Origin: Balaenoptera acutorostrata
Taxonomy: Eukaryota > Chordata > Mammalia > Artiodactyla > Balaenopteridae
Direction: 5' to 3'
DNA length: 64,000 nt
NCBI RefSeq assembly: GCF_949987535.1
Contig: NC_080074.1
Span: 40,345,641 to 40,409,640 of the forward strand
The notes under the pieces were generated by a model. It worked only from the letters and a program-made list of their open reading frames with translations. It ran no database searches and had not been told where the DNA came from. Shown here in pieces: positions 1-17,130 of this stretch. Each line of letters opens with the position of its first letter. The first letter of the stretch is position 1. The position numbers and the translations under genes were made by a program.

Positions 1-59
1 TCTACCTGGGCCTGTCATTGGCGGTCTTATAGCTCTGTCAGTTGGCTCTTGTTCACCTC

Positions 60-380
60 TTAGCTTTTGGAAGGCATTCTTAGTTGCCTTCTGCCTATTC
101 AAATTCTACTCAGTTTTAAAGACTAGCTCACTTTTTTCAACTCTTCCACGGACCCTCCCTGTCTGTACCTTTTCTTTGCGCCTAAAACATACGGTACCCT
201 GTAATTTATACTTCAGATTTGGCTCTTTATGAAACTGCTTTTGTTAATTTTCATTATGAAATTTTGCTACTATTATTGACCGTTTCCCATATGTGAATCT
301 TAATCTTCCATTCTATGCACTTTACAGTGGTAATTTCACAGATATTCAATATATGTTTTGAATAAATGAATGGGAATTTA
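60..380 (+). mobile_element. L2 LINE 3' end
   Basis: An ancient L2-like 3' terminus: a C/T-rich region about 100-200, then tatatgttttgaataaatga as the characteristic end. Diverged. Confidence 0.5.
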
Positions 381-839
381 TATTCTATTTAATGCATTTT
401 TTTATTGGAAAGCAAAACCCCTCTGCCTTCATTAGATTCATCAGCAATCATGAGTGAATAATAACATGTTTGTGTTAATGAGTACCTTTGAATTTTAGGG
501 CTTTGTATCCTGGACAGGAATTCATGCTAAGTATTTATGAAATATTATGAAGAAGAAACAAAAATGCCATAGCTATTTACTGTTTTTTTTTCTTTTGCTG
601 TGTTACCTTTGCAGTGTATTATAATACTTGAGAGGGAAAATATATATGTAGATTTTAATCAGTTGAATGTTGTCAAAGAAAATTGACCAAATGTTGAAAT
701 TCCAAAGTAAACAAGCCAAAGCTGAGGAAAAACTAATTTGTATCAGTTTGGTTTTGCTCTTTTTTTTTTTTGCATTTAAGTTGAGTTTATAGCTACACTT
801 GGAGGCTAAAGAGACTGAGAGAGACTGTTTAAAGAAGAT

Positions 840-1075
840 GGTATGGTGAAGTAGAAAGAGTGGTGAAGTAGAAAGACCGGTGTTTGAATTTTAGCTCTGG
901 CATTGGTTGTGTGAACTTGGACAGACTACTTAGACTTTCCTGGGCTCAGGTATGTTTTTCCCCTCATTTTGTAAAACAGATTTAATATGCCACTTTTGAA
1001 GAATGTTGTGAAGTTTTTTTGTGGGCACACAGTAGATTCTCAGTAAATAGTAGCTTTTATTATTATTGGTGTTTA
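840..1075 (+). mobile_element. MIR SINE
   Basis: Ancient tRNA-derived SINE recognised by gtttgaattttagctctgg, gtgtgaacttggacag, cctcattttgtaaaacag and the 3' end cacacagtagattctcagta. Its 5' part carries a 17-bp tandem duplication (844-877). Confidence 0.7.
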
Positions 1076-1319
1076 TAACTTAGGTAGAGAAGTTAAGGTA
1101 AGCTTTTAATAAGATGAATTTTGGAGACGAGGGAGCTGGGCTGGAAATCCAGGCCTCTGGGCAATGACAGCTGTGAAGGGGAGGGTAATGCAGTAGGTTA
1201 AGGTATGATAATGGGGGAACCATGGAAGGTTGTCAAAGGGCATTTTGAAAATGTCCAGGGTCTCTCCCTCCACTTAATTCTTTAGAGTCTAAATTTATTT
1301 TTTCTAGGGAATTCACAGT

Positions 1320-1340
1320 AAAAAAAAAAAAAAAAAAAAA
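1320..1340. repeat. A-tract (21 bases)
   Basis: An uninterrupted A run not attached to a recognisable retroelement on its 5' side. Confidence 0.9.
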
Positions 1341-4195
1341 GGGCCAACTAAAGAATGTCGCTTGCTGTCTGGTTCTACAAGGATTGAGTCAGCTACTGGA
1401 GTTGCTGACCTTTAACATACCCTGAAAGGAGCTCAGGGTGGAGATCAGGAATGAGGCACTCTGTGCTCTGGGAAAACTGGCAGAACAAGGTTTTCAGATA
1501 GTTAGATATTTTCAGGAGAAAATCTTATGAACCCAAATTTTCTTGCATCTTCCCATACTTTAAAGCACTAAAATCATTAACTGAGATGTCTTTTCCTCAC
1601 GGCTAGTAGCAACCTTCTATAAAGATGCACGTTTGATTGCCAAACCCCTTTGCCAAGATCACATATATACTAACCTCCCCCCTTATGTCCTCCTGAGAGT
1701 TCCTTGGAGCTATCTGAGAGGCTGTCTCTGGGGCTGTAGTCCTCAGTTAAGTCCCCAAAAAACTGAAGCTCAAGTTCTCACGTTTTTATTTTAGCAGACA
1801 AATGATACCAAATTTTCATTTAGAATCTCAGTGAAGTGAGAATTTGTTTTCATCCATTTGTGCCTGAAAAGCCTTTTTAACTAGAAAGGCAATCAAATCA
1901 CAGTCCTACACGCTAGAAGGATATTTCCAGTTATTTGTTCTTTCCTATGACGTTTTTAGAAACCACATCATGAAGCCAACAATACTTACTATGCATAGCA
2001 ATACAGCTATAATTGGTGATTGAAATTCTGACCAAACTCAGATGCAAGTAAACCACAGCTATGGCCAAAGACATATGAAGAAATCAAATGCAACTCTACT
2101 TAGTTTAAAGGGAAACTATTATGTGGCACGTACCACAAAATGGACACATAGATACTCAGTACACTAAAATATATCATGGTCTTAATATAATAATATTGAA
2201 TTGTTTTATATCTATTATATTATAGATCTGACTAGCAACAAATATTCTAGATACAATAAACTTAGATTTTGTTCATATTCTTGGACTTCTCCTTGGAACT
2301 GATTCTTTCCCATTTCCCTCTGGGTAAATTTCCGTGTTGCCAGCAGAGACTCAAATCAGAGCTTTAACTAAATCTTAACTTTAAATTAAAGTTAAATTAA
2401 GCTGAGCCACAAGCTCTCCTGCATCATGGAAACAGGATAAAAAGGTTTATAGAGAGGAAAGAGATCCTGAATAAGCCTTTACCCCTCACCTCCCCCCAAA
2501 AAATTAGTGAGAGAAACTCATCATTTTCGTGACCATCAACAAAAACAACTAGAGTGATTTTGCTAAGCATCTATACTGCCTCCCTTTGATACAAAAAGAC
2601 CGAAAAGACAAAAGGGTACTAAATCACTTTCATTGTTTGGTGCTAAGATATTTTATTGACGGTTTTTCAGAATACTTTAGACTTCATTTGTAAAATAAGA
2701 ACACAATTACTATAACATGGACTTTAAAATGGAAGTTTTGAAGCATCTCTCATGTATAATAAGCAACTCTGCCCCATTCATTAATTCGAAAATATTTTTT
2801 TACACCTACTGTGTGCTTGCCTCTGTGATTAAACTTGGTTTCACAGTTGGGAACAATAGATACGCTGCCTACAGTCCAGTGAGGAAGACAGACAATGAAC
2901 AAGTAAAAATAAGTATACCTTCCTGGAATGCTGTGGGTCAAAATGAGTGTCTTCGTTGCATTTCTCTAACGTGATAGTTTGTGAGTGACAAGGAAGATTC
3001 TTACTGGCTTCCATATTAAAGTTCCTGCACTTAACCTTTTATAAGGATTTCGTTCAGGGCACTAATTTGTTGTGCGGAGATTCTTGGAGGGCGTGAGCTG
3101 CCATCTGACTGCTAAGTATACTTAGAAACGGCATCAGTTCTTTCATGATCCTTGGACAAAAGAGATGCCATAAGGAATAATGACTTGAACGCATTCCAAA
3201 GGAATATCAAGTAACTTATCATAAGCTTAAAAAAACTTTGGATTTTTGATTGAATATGTATTCTCCAAATGCTTTTCTGTGAATTAAATGTTTTTCTAAC
3301 TAAGCTTAAAAATGTGAAATTTTCTTGCAAAATTGATTTTCTATTAAGGCACTAAAGTAGTTTCTCTTCCCTTCTGCTTGGGTCCTAATTAAATTATGTC
3401 CCAACTTGTTTTAATTCAGCAATCAGTTTTTTTTCCATTTGTACTAGATTACAGAATCTCATTTAAAAATCACTCTTTAACGAATTCTACACAAAGCAGA
3501 GGTGATGGACATTTTCTAATGGAGACAAAATAGTACTGGTCAAGTTATGAGACAGACTCCTTAAAAAAAAAGGGATCCAGTTGCATTCTGGTGGTATTTT
3601 ATGCTGTTTTTAAGGATTAAAAAGTAGTAGTGGAAGGCATAGGGATGAAAATTTAGGGACAAATGCTAAAATAAAAAGGGTCTAAATGCTTTGAAGATGT
3701 ACTTGATGCTGGGGTACAGGACTGATACAGTTGCTGCAATGATCATAAATAAAATTCATTAAAAAAGAAAATGGAGTCATAGCTGTTGATCATAACATTT
3801 GAAGTAATTAAGTGAAAATATTAAATGAATGGATTACTCCAAATGTCTGGAGGTTGGCTTCAGGTTTGACTTATGGATGACATAAATATTCTTGAATGAT
3901 TAAAATGAAGAAAATCTTAAAAATTCAGCAGGTAGCCTGAGGCTATACATGTTAGAAGCCTTTTGCGAATGGAAGAACTGTATATACTGATTATAAAGGA
4001 TGATGTTTGAGGCCTTAACCTGAAAAGGGGGAAAATTAAGACAATGGTTTTATGCGTAACCATCTCTTGGAACTCATAGGACTTCTGTTTTAAAGAGACA
4101 AAAGGAAGAGAAAGGTTTAGCTGTCTTGCAAGGTCAGATTCCATCTTCATCTGTTAGGAGGTGGAAAGAGACTGGATCATCAGTCATGCAACATT

Positions 4196-4213
4196 AAAAA
4201 AAAAAAAAAAAAA
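4196..4213. repeat. A-tract (18 bases)
   Basis: An uninterrupted A run in unique intron sequence. No attached element recognised. Confidence 0.9.
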
Positions 4214-5344
4214 GGCAAGTGAACCTAAACTACTAGTAAGGGGACTTGGATTGCGTTAGTCATAAAAACGTCATCAAGTCAGAATGGAAACTTCAGCAGA
4301 GAGGTTTTCTCCAGGGGCTAGAATCTAACAATGGGACTTGTGTGCTTGTTGAAGCTCTTCTGGCCTAATTTCTCTCTTCAACACCCCCTGCGTTTCAAAC
4401 ATGTGCTAGTAACTTTTAGATAAGGCTCCTTTCCAGTTTCTCCCCAATTGTTCGCGTATTTAATTGCTCACTAAGATAACACATAATCCTTTAACTTACA
4501 TAATTGCTTCATCATCTTATAACTTTTATATTTTTTAACTTTCAACAACAAAGCCTACCCCATGCTATCAAAACCCTGGGGTTGGATCCTAGTGGGCTGT
4601 ATTTAACCTGTTTAAATCCAAGTCTCTCCTTGAACAGACTATTAATGACTAGCGGTTCAGTTTCTAGATTCCAAAGCTGTTTCTGGATTCCAAAGCTGGA
4701 TTCCTTTTTCTCACTTTCTTTGGTATCTTTCACTCATTATGACATTAAAAACAAGATTTAACACTTTAGAGGAAAGAAAAACAAAAATCTTAAACAAAAT
4801 TGCTCATATAAAATGGAAAAAGAATTTTGTTTGAAACCGTGAGAACTAAAGTCAATCTAAGACTTCAGTTTATTCAAACAACTATAATTTTCTCTAGTTA
4901 ATGAACAGTAGCATGAAAAAGAGAGCACGTATCAGTGAGAAGTAATTCTTTAGACATAAAATGTAATTGGAATCTTATTTATTAGGAGAAAGTTTATACC
5001 TGAATCTAGTCATCCAGAGATACTTTATAAGCTAGACATCTGTTTTATAAGGTTTCCTATATCATGATAAAAGGAAATAGTCACTCAACTGAAAACCAAA
5101 AATTACTCCCATGTAGATACCAAAGAGGAAAGCCTCCAGAGTTTAAAAGTACAGTTATAGAACTATTTCCCATTAAAAATCTCCAGAGACATTCAGTAAG
5201 TACAGTGGTGGTGAGGAAAAGAATAGAGCAATACACATAGAGGAAAAAGAGTAGAACAAATAGGGAGATGAAAGCACAAGAAAGAAAGGACACAAAAAAG
5301 ATTGGTCAAGAAGAAAGAATGGGAGATCTCTTGCTTGTTGAATA

Positions 5345-5560
5345 TGTGAAATAGCAGGCTCCATGCTAGGTACTTTATACTCTATCCTATTTAATCTGTA
5401 AAGTAAGATAATGTTAGACCACTTACTAGATTAAAAAAAAAATACTGAAGTTTAGAGAGCATAAGTGACTTGTCTAAGGTCTCTGAGCTAGTAAATGGAT
5501 CTGTAGGGATTGAAACCCAGGAGTGTTTGATCTTTAAGGCAAGACTTCTACTAGAAATCA
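5345..5560 (-). mobile_element. MIR SINE
   Basis: Reverse-oriented MIR: gaagtttagagagcataagt, gacttgtctaaggtctctga and ggattgaaacccaggagtg mirror the MIR core. Confidence 0.65.
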
Positions 5561-5609
5561 GTCTAGCTGGCAATAAGCAAGGCAAAAACTGGAGTGAGGG
5601 AGGAAAATG

Positions 5610-5750
5610 AGACAGCACTAAACTCCATGAAAGCAAGAGCAGTGTCCACCCTTTTCACGTTTCTTTTTTTTTTTTTTAACACCTGGCACAGTTCTAGGAA
5701 TATAGCAGTACATAATAAACATTTGCATGGTGAATCATTTTGAATAAGTT
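5610..5750 (+). mobile_element. L2 LINE 3' end
   Basis: The sequence has ctaaactccatgaaagcaag, agcagtgtcc, acctggcacagttctagg and ataataaacatttgcatggt, the typical L2 terminus. A T-run at about 5665-5678 interrupts it. Confidence 0.65.
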
Positions 5751-6543
5751 GGATCACAAAAAAAATCTTTCATAGGGAGAGAAGATGAGGAGGAACAAAG
5801 TTATGAAAGAGAGAAAACGGGCAAATCAAGGGGTGAGAATAAAAACGTGATTCTTTTTGGGCAGTCTACCTAAACTTGTAGCTTCTAGCGTCAAACCTGT
5901 CAGCTTAGTGTGAAGTATCAAACTCTGCCCGTATTCAAAGAATTTTTTAAAGAAGAAAATGGCTTGATGGATCACATTTCCTAACACAGACAAAAATATT
6001 TACCAACTTTTCAGAAGCCCAGGGGTGTAGTCTTGGAATCCCATACCACTTGATAGTGACCAGTTGGAGGGGAGGGACATGAGCCATGCCCTCCGGACAG
6101 GTGGGCTTGTGAAGGACAAGTGGGTCCTATCTGGATACTCAACCAAGAAGCCAACCAATAATCAATTAACAAAAACCTATCAGTTAATAAATACTTGTTA
6201 TGGTCCCACCCTACCCCCCAGCCACAAGGAACTTACAAAGTCAAATATGTCAATAAAATATAAAAATTCAATGAAACAGCTCACTACTTTGTTAAATGAC
6301 TAGCAACATTGTGATTAAAGGATTAAATGTTTTTCACACAGATGTTGCATTTTAATATAGATATTGGTCTACGCATAGGGAAGAACTACTTTAAAAAGTT
6401 GTAAAACTTAAAAACTCCATATTATCCTTGGGTGGTTCTATCCACAGGGGCGGTAAATCTATGTCAATATCCAAGAATCTAATTTTGACTAAACTTTTTC
6501 CTTCCAAAGAAAAAGCAGAGCTTAACTCAAATAATTTTGACTC

Positions 6544-6560
6544 TTTTTTTTTTTTTTTTT
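6544..6560. repeat. T-tract (17 bases)
   Basis: An uninterrupted T run (poly-A in SYT1 sense). No attached element recognised. Confidence 0.9.
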
Positions 6561-7348
6561 ACAACCAAGTAATAATTTTAGAGCACTAATAAAATTCAAT
6601 TTCAGTATAGTAATAAATAAACCTGTTCTAAAACCTCACTTAATAATAATAATGGTCACAGAAAACCTTAGGTTGAAAGGATTCCCAGGTGATATTCTTG
6701 GCTGAGTTTCTCTGAAGGCTTGGGTTACTTTCTGATTTCCCTGGCGGCCCCAAAGTGACCCCACCTTACAGAATCCAAGGCGTCTAGTGACCCTAAATGA
6801 CAAAGGCTGTTGGCAATCCCGTGGGTAATTATAAACCCATGTTAGGAACCAAAAAATGGTTGGAAAAGGAGTTGCTTTCGGAATTCAGAGAAGCTGAGAG
6901 TTGTTTGCTTTTCTGGTATTGGCCTGTTGAGACATTGGCTCAGAAAAGCGCTAGTGTCAGACTGGCATAGCATAATCAAATAGAATTGACTATTATGCAG
7001 TTTAAATGCACTAAGGATACTGAAATTCCCTTTTTTAAATCACAGAAAAATCCTGGGCTAACCTATTAAACCTGGGGCAAAACAATGTGAAGAATACTGT
7101 AAAAATGTGAGTCATTTAAAAAGGGGATTTAATATCTGCCTTTGTGAATTTTATTTGATGTTTTACCCATTGTGCTCTGATATCTTTAGGAGAAACAATG
7201 AACTGTCTGTAATATGCAGCAATAATCAAGGAAAAAGTGCCATTTCATTTCTATTTAATAGCTATATAATCTATGTAGAAAACATAAAATCTTTGTGGAA
7301 AAATACAAAGGATAAGATGACTTTTCACTGTCCTTTTAAAGAAGCAGA

Positions 7349-7371
7349 TGTGTGTGTGTGTGTGTGTGTGT
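7349..7371. repeat. (TG)n microsatellite
   Basis: An uninterrupted TG run of about 11 units, followed at 7400-7421 by a second short GT/CTGT stretch. It is about 290 bp beyond the 3' end of the 7663-7830 exon, inside the next intron. Confidence 0.95.
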
Positions 7372-7635
7372 ATGTAATATTTTCTAGGCTTTTAGAAGTG
7401 GTGTGTGTGTGTCTGTCTGTCCCCCCAACCCCGGGGAATTATCTGTAGACCTGCACAAATCTTTGTTTTCTTTCAAATAAGACCCAGAAGATCAGTATAC
7501 TTTTCTACGAGGTTATGCAATCCCCTGACACTATTTTGCCAGCTGTCAGCAGCTGGAGGGACACATCGCTCACGTCACCCCAGCACCTCTCAATAGGTTA
7601 GTATGTGAGTGGCAACTGGCGAGTACAGCTTGTCA

Positions 7636-7830
<195 letters not shown>

Positions 7831-8210
7831 CTAAATAAAAAGATGAGGACAAAATATCTGGTCACAAAAAATGCTTAAAACATGTTACCTGTTTATAGTC
7901 TTTAATTTTAATATTTATGTTGGATAAACAGAACAGGGAGATACTTGTGCTTTCAGGTTTTTTTTCCTTAAATTGAATCATTTAACTAACTGCTTGGGGC
8001 TTAAATTACTTGGGACAAAATGAGGACTTACCATAGTGATTTATCACTTTATCCCAAAGTTCTAGAAGCTGTTAGTATTATTAATAATAGCTCATACTAT
8101 TAGTCATGCTAGAAACACTTCAAGATTAATATAAGAATAAACCAAGCCAATTGCACTTGACTATATAAGTAAGTTTTTCTTGTAGAATATTTTGTTGTTT
8201 TTTTTTTTTT

Positions 8211-8493
8211 TAAATTTATTTATTTATGGCTGTGTTGGGTCTTCGTTTCTGTGCGAGGGCTTTCTCTAGTTGCGGTGAGCGGGGGCCACTCTTCATCGCG
8301 GTGCGCAGGCCTCTCACTATCGCGGCCTCTCTTGTTGCGGACGGAGCACAGGCTCCAGACGCACAGGCTCAGTAATTGTGGCTCACGGGCCCAGGTGCTC
8401 CGCGGCATGTGGGATCTTCCCAGACCAGGGCTCGAACCCGTGTCCCCTGCATTGGCAGGCAGATTCTCAACCACTGCGCCACCAGGAAAGCCC
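8211..8493 (-). mobile_element. CHR-type tRNA-Glu-derived SINE
   Basis: The copy reads tail-first on the plus strand: A/T-rich tail (taaatttatttattt), the body with gctgtgttgggtcttcg and repeated cgcggtgcgc/gcggcctctc units, then the tRNA-like head with gaacccgtgtcccctgcatt and ccactgcgccaccagg. It is therefore a minus-strand insertion. The flanking duplication is imperfect (tgtagaat.. / tgtaat..). Open frames across it (8220-8544) are not genes. Confidence 0.93.
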
Positions 8494-8580
8494 TGTAATT
8501 TTTATGATAAGTTATACTGTCAGGGTGCAACTTACTCGGGGTAGATAAGTTGTTTCAAAAGTTCTATTAACTCTTTCATT

Positions 8581-9035
8581 TTTAAAAAAAATTTTATTGG
8601 AGTATAGTTGATTTACAATGTTGTGTTAGTTTCAGGTGTACAGCAAAGTGAATAAGTTATACATATACATATGTCCACTCTTTTTTAAAATAAATTTATT
8701 TGTTTTATTTTTGGCTGCGTTGGGTCCTCGTTGCTGCGCACGGGCTTTCTTTTAGTTGTGGTGAGTAGGGGCTACTCTTCGTTGCGGTGTGTGGGCTTCT
8801 CACTGCGGTGGCTTCTCTTGTTGCGGAGCACGGGCTCTAGGTGCGCGGGCTTCAGTAGTTGTGGCACACGGGCTTAGTTGCTCTGCTGCATGTGGGATCT
8901 TCCCGGACCAGGACTCGAACCCATGTCCCCTGCATTGGCAGGCGGATTCTTAACCACTGCGCCACCAGGAAAGCCCCCCACTCTGTTTTTAGATTCTTTT
9001 CCCATATAGGCCATTACAGAGTATTGAGGAGAGTT
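8581..9035 (-). mobile_element. L1 3'-end fragment, split by a SINE
   Basis: The plus strand shows ttttattggagtatagttg and atttacaatgttgtgttag, the reverse complement of the common L1 3' tail (…aaatcaactatactccaataaa). It is interrupted at 8682-8977 by a CHR SINE and resumes with agattcttttcccatatagg to about 9035. Strongly 5'-truncated. Confidence 0.85.
8682..8977 (-). mobile_element. CHR-type SINE inserted into an L1 3' end
   Basis: A near full-length minus-strand copy with the same body and head modules as its neighbour at 8211-8493. It is flanked by ccactct at 8675-8681 and 8978-8984, a short target-site duplication. L1-like sequence continues on both sides, so the SINE landed inside a pre-existing L1 fragment. 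Confidence 0.93.
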
Positions 9036-9834
9036 CCCGCTCTTTCAGGCCATTTGGATGTCATAGTTTAATGGAGCAGTGATATATGAACAGGCATGCT
9101 AGGAGTCTGCAAGGATTGGCATGAAATTCACAAGGTGCCTCACCTATTCCTTAAAATAATTTACTGATTGACAGGAGCTGACTAGAAAATTGCTGTTTTG
9201 AATATCAGAGATGCATTATAATCTAGATCTTGAAGTTCATTCTTAGGTATGACACTGTTTAGGATGAGCAGTGGCAAAAGGCCAAGAACTGATGAATTCT
9301 CCAGCTGTTCAAATATAACTGGGACAGATGCTATGGGTTGGGATATTTATTAGTGACATTTTTAATATTCAGAGAAAGCAGGGCAATCCAAGTAAGCTAC
9401 ACTTCAGTAACTGGGAAGAAATGCCTAATTAAGAAGTTGTTTAGACTTGTATTGAAGGTTTGATCAATTTTCAGACACTTGCTATTATTTTATCAGTGTA
9501 AATAGTTGTGTTATGCTCCAGCAAACATTTCTCAATTAACTCTGTATATTAAGAAGGAAAGGAGAAGGAAGAATATTTGACTGCAATATATACAAGAAAT
9601 TTTGGTTTTTCCAAAGAGTTTTTATGTTATATCATTTGTCATCTATTTGGAATCAGATTAAAATACTATGATTAAAAACAAGGCACAACACATTTTCCAC
9701 TTTAGAATGAAAAAATAAACCCTTCCAAAGAGCCAATTTTGAAAGGAAGAAATAAGGAATTTTAGAGTAGGGATGAACTCTTGAAAGTTTCATCTTATTT
9801 CTGAAATCTCTCTAGATTTTTTGGTGATTGTACT

Positions 9835-10070
9835 GAAATGGCATTAGTCAAAAACTTGAGCTTGAGGTCAGACAGGTCTGGGCCTGGGTTCCCCCTTTTT
9901 CCAGCTGATGGCTCTGGGACAAGTAAATAAACCTCGGCTTTTTCATCCATCAAAAAGTGACGATAACAGTGTCTATTCCACAGGGGCTGGTTGAGGCCAA
10001 ATGAATACATGTAAAGCATTTAGCACAGTGCTGGTACACAGTAGGCACTTAATAAATATTTACTGTTTGA
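9835..10070 (+). mobile_element. MIR SINE
   Basis: The sequence has cttgaggtcagacaggtctg, ggctttttcatccatcaaaa and a well-kept 3' end, agcacagtgctggtacacag then taggcacttaataaatattt. Confidence 0.75.
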
Positions 10071-11035
10071 ATGATGAGTAGCTCTTTCAAATGGTAGTTT
10101 GTTGTGGAGAAAAGAAGGAGTATTTCATTTGGGGCATGTCAAGTTCATGTTCAGTGGATTTGAACTCAATTTTAAAGCCAATCCTCTTTAAACTGTTTTG
10201 CTTCCATTCCTGTATCATACAGCCTATTGGCATTTAAGATGCATAATCTACAAGGCCTACAAGGAAAAATTAACTAGTTCTCTAGAAACGGTGGTATATT
10301 TCTCAAATCTATCAAAATATATTGTACTTTGGATTGATTTATGATGTGATCAACACTCCTGAAGTAAAATGGAACCTATTAAATTTTATAGGCAATTTCA
10401 AAATCTCAATGATTATAATTCTTGAAGTTATAGACATTACTAAAAATTATTAGCAATACACTTTTTTAAAAGAAATAACATAGATAACTCAAAACAAAAA
10501 CAAAGCCCCACAATATTTCAGATAATTTAAGAATGTGCTGACTAAATTGTGGTTAGAAACTACTGACCTAAATTAAAATCAGTACATAGTCAAATAGAAG
10601 GATTGTAATTACCTTTTGCAATATTTTTTTGTTTTGTTTTCACTGTATGTCCTGTGGTATATTGACCCTAATGATTAGTTCTTCATAAGCTGGTTTTTAC
10701 TGCTACTCCGCATTAACTATCTGGGTTTAGAAAAGTACAGATTTTAAACAGAGTTGCTGACAGTACATGAGGGCTTTTTTTTTTTTTTGTCTTAAAAACT
10801 CAAATTTTAGAGTGAATAGAAAGATACCGTTCTTTTACAAAATTGGAAACAAGGTTCATGAGAATGACTCATGCCCTCAGTCTCATCCATTTATTTCATA
10901 CCAGGATGTTTGCTAATGTCAGGTGCGTGCTATCGCTAAGGCTGACTGGTAGACAGGTGATTCTGAATCTGCCCCCTGGCATAGTCACAGACATGTATTG
11001 TTTTAAGTAATGCATTTCAAAAAATTTCACGTGTT

Positions 11036-11179
11036 TTTTTTTGTAAATTTATTTATTTATTTTTGGCTGAGTTGGGTCTTTGTTGCTATGCATGTGGGAT
11101 CTTCCTGGACTAGGGCTTGAACCCATGCCCCCTGCATTAGCAGGCAGATTCTTAACCACTGCACCACCAGGGAAGTCCC
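11036..11179 (-). mobile_element. Internally deleted CHR-type SINE
   Basis: Only about 144 bp. The A/T tail and first body bases (ttggctgagttgggtctttg) run directly into catgtgggatcttcctgg and the tRNA-like head, so the repeated middle body is missing. It is flanked by tcacgtgtt (11027-11035) and tcacatgtt (11180-11188), a target-site duplication with one difference. The deletion may be in the source element or post-insertional. Confidence 0.92.
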
Positions 11180-11877
11180 TCACATGTTAAACATATCTAC
11201 CAAAAGACTGTTTTTATGCATGACTTCAGGATGAGAACTATATGCAGAGATGCCTGAGACCTGCCAAGCACCTTTTCCTGCTGGGTTATTATGTGGCCAG
11301 AATTCCTCTTTGTTACTGCTTGTTAATTGAGGTGTCTCAACAAGATGAAGAACACCAGGGAAGAGCCAAGAGTAAGGGAAAAATGCTAGAGATGGAAAAA
11401 AACAATGGGTTCATGTGCTTTTTACTGGTGGGTTAAGCAGAATGTTTTAGCATACTCAAATTGCCCCGTACACAAAAAATTTTGCAACGAGAGTAACACC
11501 TCATTGCACCATTTAAATAATGTTGCATAGCTTACTTTATTCTGTGGTCGTGATTTATTTTCAGGAACTTGGAAACCTGGAAAAAGTTTACAAATCTTTT
11601 GGCTTTATTTTAGAGAGGGGGAAACATTCAGGTCCACAGACACACTTGAAGCTGAACTCACTTTTTAGATATGAATGATATCCTAGTTCTATCCCAGTCC
11701 ATATTTTTTTTCTGAAATAGCTGAGCTGAATCCTATTTGGACCAAATTTTAATGCAATATAGAGTCCTCATTACATTGAAGATAAGAATCTTAAATATTC
11801 TGAATAGAATCATTTGTGAGTCTCTGAACAAGTGGTCAAGTGGTCTCTATATGTGTCAGGATGAGATCAGTCTGTTA

Positions 11878-15754
<3,877 letters not shown>

Positions 15755-16909
15755 CTATGAGTAGGGAAATGGATTATATGTGAATTCAAATGAATTTTCA
15801 TCAGAACTCAAATGACACTGGGCCTGTGGTTATACTTCCAAGCTGTTAGAAGCAAGCACTGAGATGCTGGAAATCTCCATTTGTCTGACACACATTCACA
15901 TCTGCTGCTTACATATTTTTTTAAAATTCCATTTGTGCACGGAATTTTTTCCCCCCAATCAGCAAGCAACATGGAAGCAATGGAAATAGCCCCTCAGAAT
16001 ATTGCAAGCAAAAAATGTAAAGTTGTTGCAAAGAAAACATCAACTTTGTGTTATATTTGGCTCTGATAAAATCGCTTCTTTCGGAGGTATGATAAACATG
16101 CTATTAACCAGGCCAGTTTTCACATTCATGTAGTTTAAAAGAGATCTTAAGCATCATGTAAAACACCCTTGTTACATGCAGTGGAGTAATTTATATGAAA
16201 TGGGTGGCCTTTTCTTGCCTTGTTTCCTATGAAAAAGATAGTTGAGTAAGTGATTCTTAGAAAATTGTAATTTCCTGTGTTTTGCGTATACATTTGTAAT
16301 GGTTATGGGAAAAGAGGAAAAAAAAAACCATGCCACCAGCAAATGCATGTTTAGAGAAAAATCTACCCCAGTTCCAGTTTAAGTTTACTGTTTTACTTTC
16401 ATTACAGCTCCACAGAAAGCTAGGCTGAATTAAATTGACTTACGGGTCTGTTTGATACCAAAAGGTAAAAGGAGTTATGTTTGCAATTCTGTCAAACTGA
16501 AATTTGTATAAAAATTAATTTTGTGGTAACAAGCAAAAATCATGGCACAGAATTCTCAAAATTCAGTTTAAACCAATTGAACGTTCCTGATAACCTAAAA
16601 CTTAAGTGTAATATAAATTGAAATACTAGAAAGCTCATAATTTCATAAAATTCTTTCAAATGTTCCTCTTTATTAAAAATAAAAATATATAACGTATTTT
16701 CCCAATAAATGCAAAAAGTTTGCTCCAAAAAAATCAAAGGTTATAAAGATTATAAATATTAGAAATTTTGTTTCTAGGGGGTGTGCATTCTTATTGATTT
16801 AAAGAATTAGAAAAAAATTAGAAATCTATAAGTAGTTATTATTCGAAATGAGAAATGATAAAATGTTACGTTTTCCTGAACACTATTGAGGTTGAAAATT
16901 TAAAAACCT

Positions 16910-17130
16910 TTATATGAACCATTTGTATTATTTCTTCTGGGCACTACCTGTGTAATAATCTTTTGTATAATATGTATATATAATACATCCTTTGCTAATT
17001 TTTCTATTGTGTTGTTTGCCTCTTAGTGATTTGTAGAGACTCTGTATTTTAGTGGTCTCAATCTTTCTGTTGTTATATACCACAAATATTCTCTCCTAGG
17101 TTTTGGTTATGGCATTTTCATTGCCTTTCT
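16910..17130 (-). mobile_element. Old L1 ORF2-derived fragment
   Basis: Plus-strand phrases such as tttttctattgtgttgtttg, gatttgtagagactctgta and caaatattctctcctag follow the familiar reverse complement of an L1 ORF2 3' region, with many differences. Minus orientation; highly diverged. Confidence 0.6.

Noticed and set aside
8400..8493. tRNA-like head of the SINEs as possible tRNA genes
   Set aside because: Diverged SINE promoter regions fused to a SINE body; all eight copies have the same structure.
8220..8544. Open frames on both strands (84 and 97 codons)
   Set aside because: They lie inside the CHR SINE. The same translated phrases recur in the SINEs at 42.0, 47.0 and 62.0 kb.
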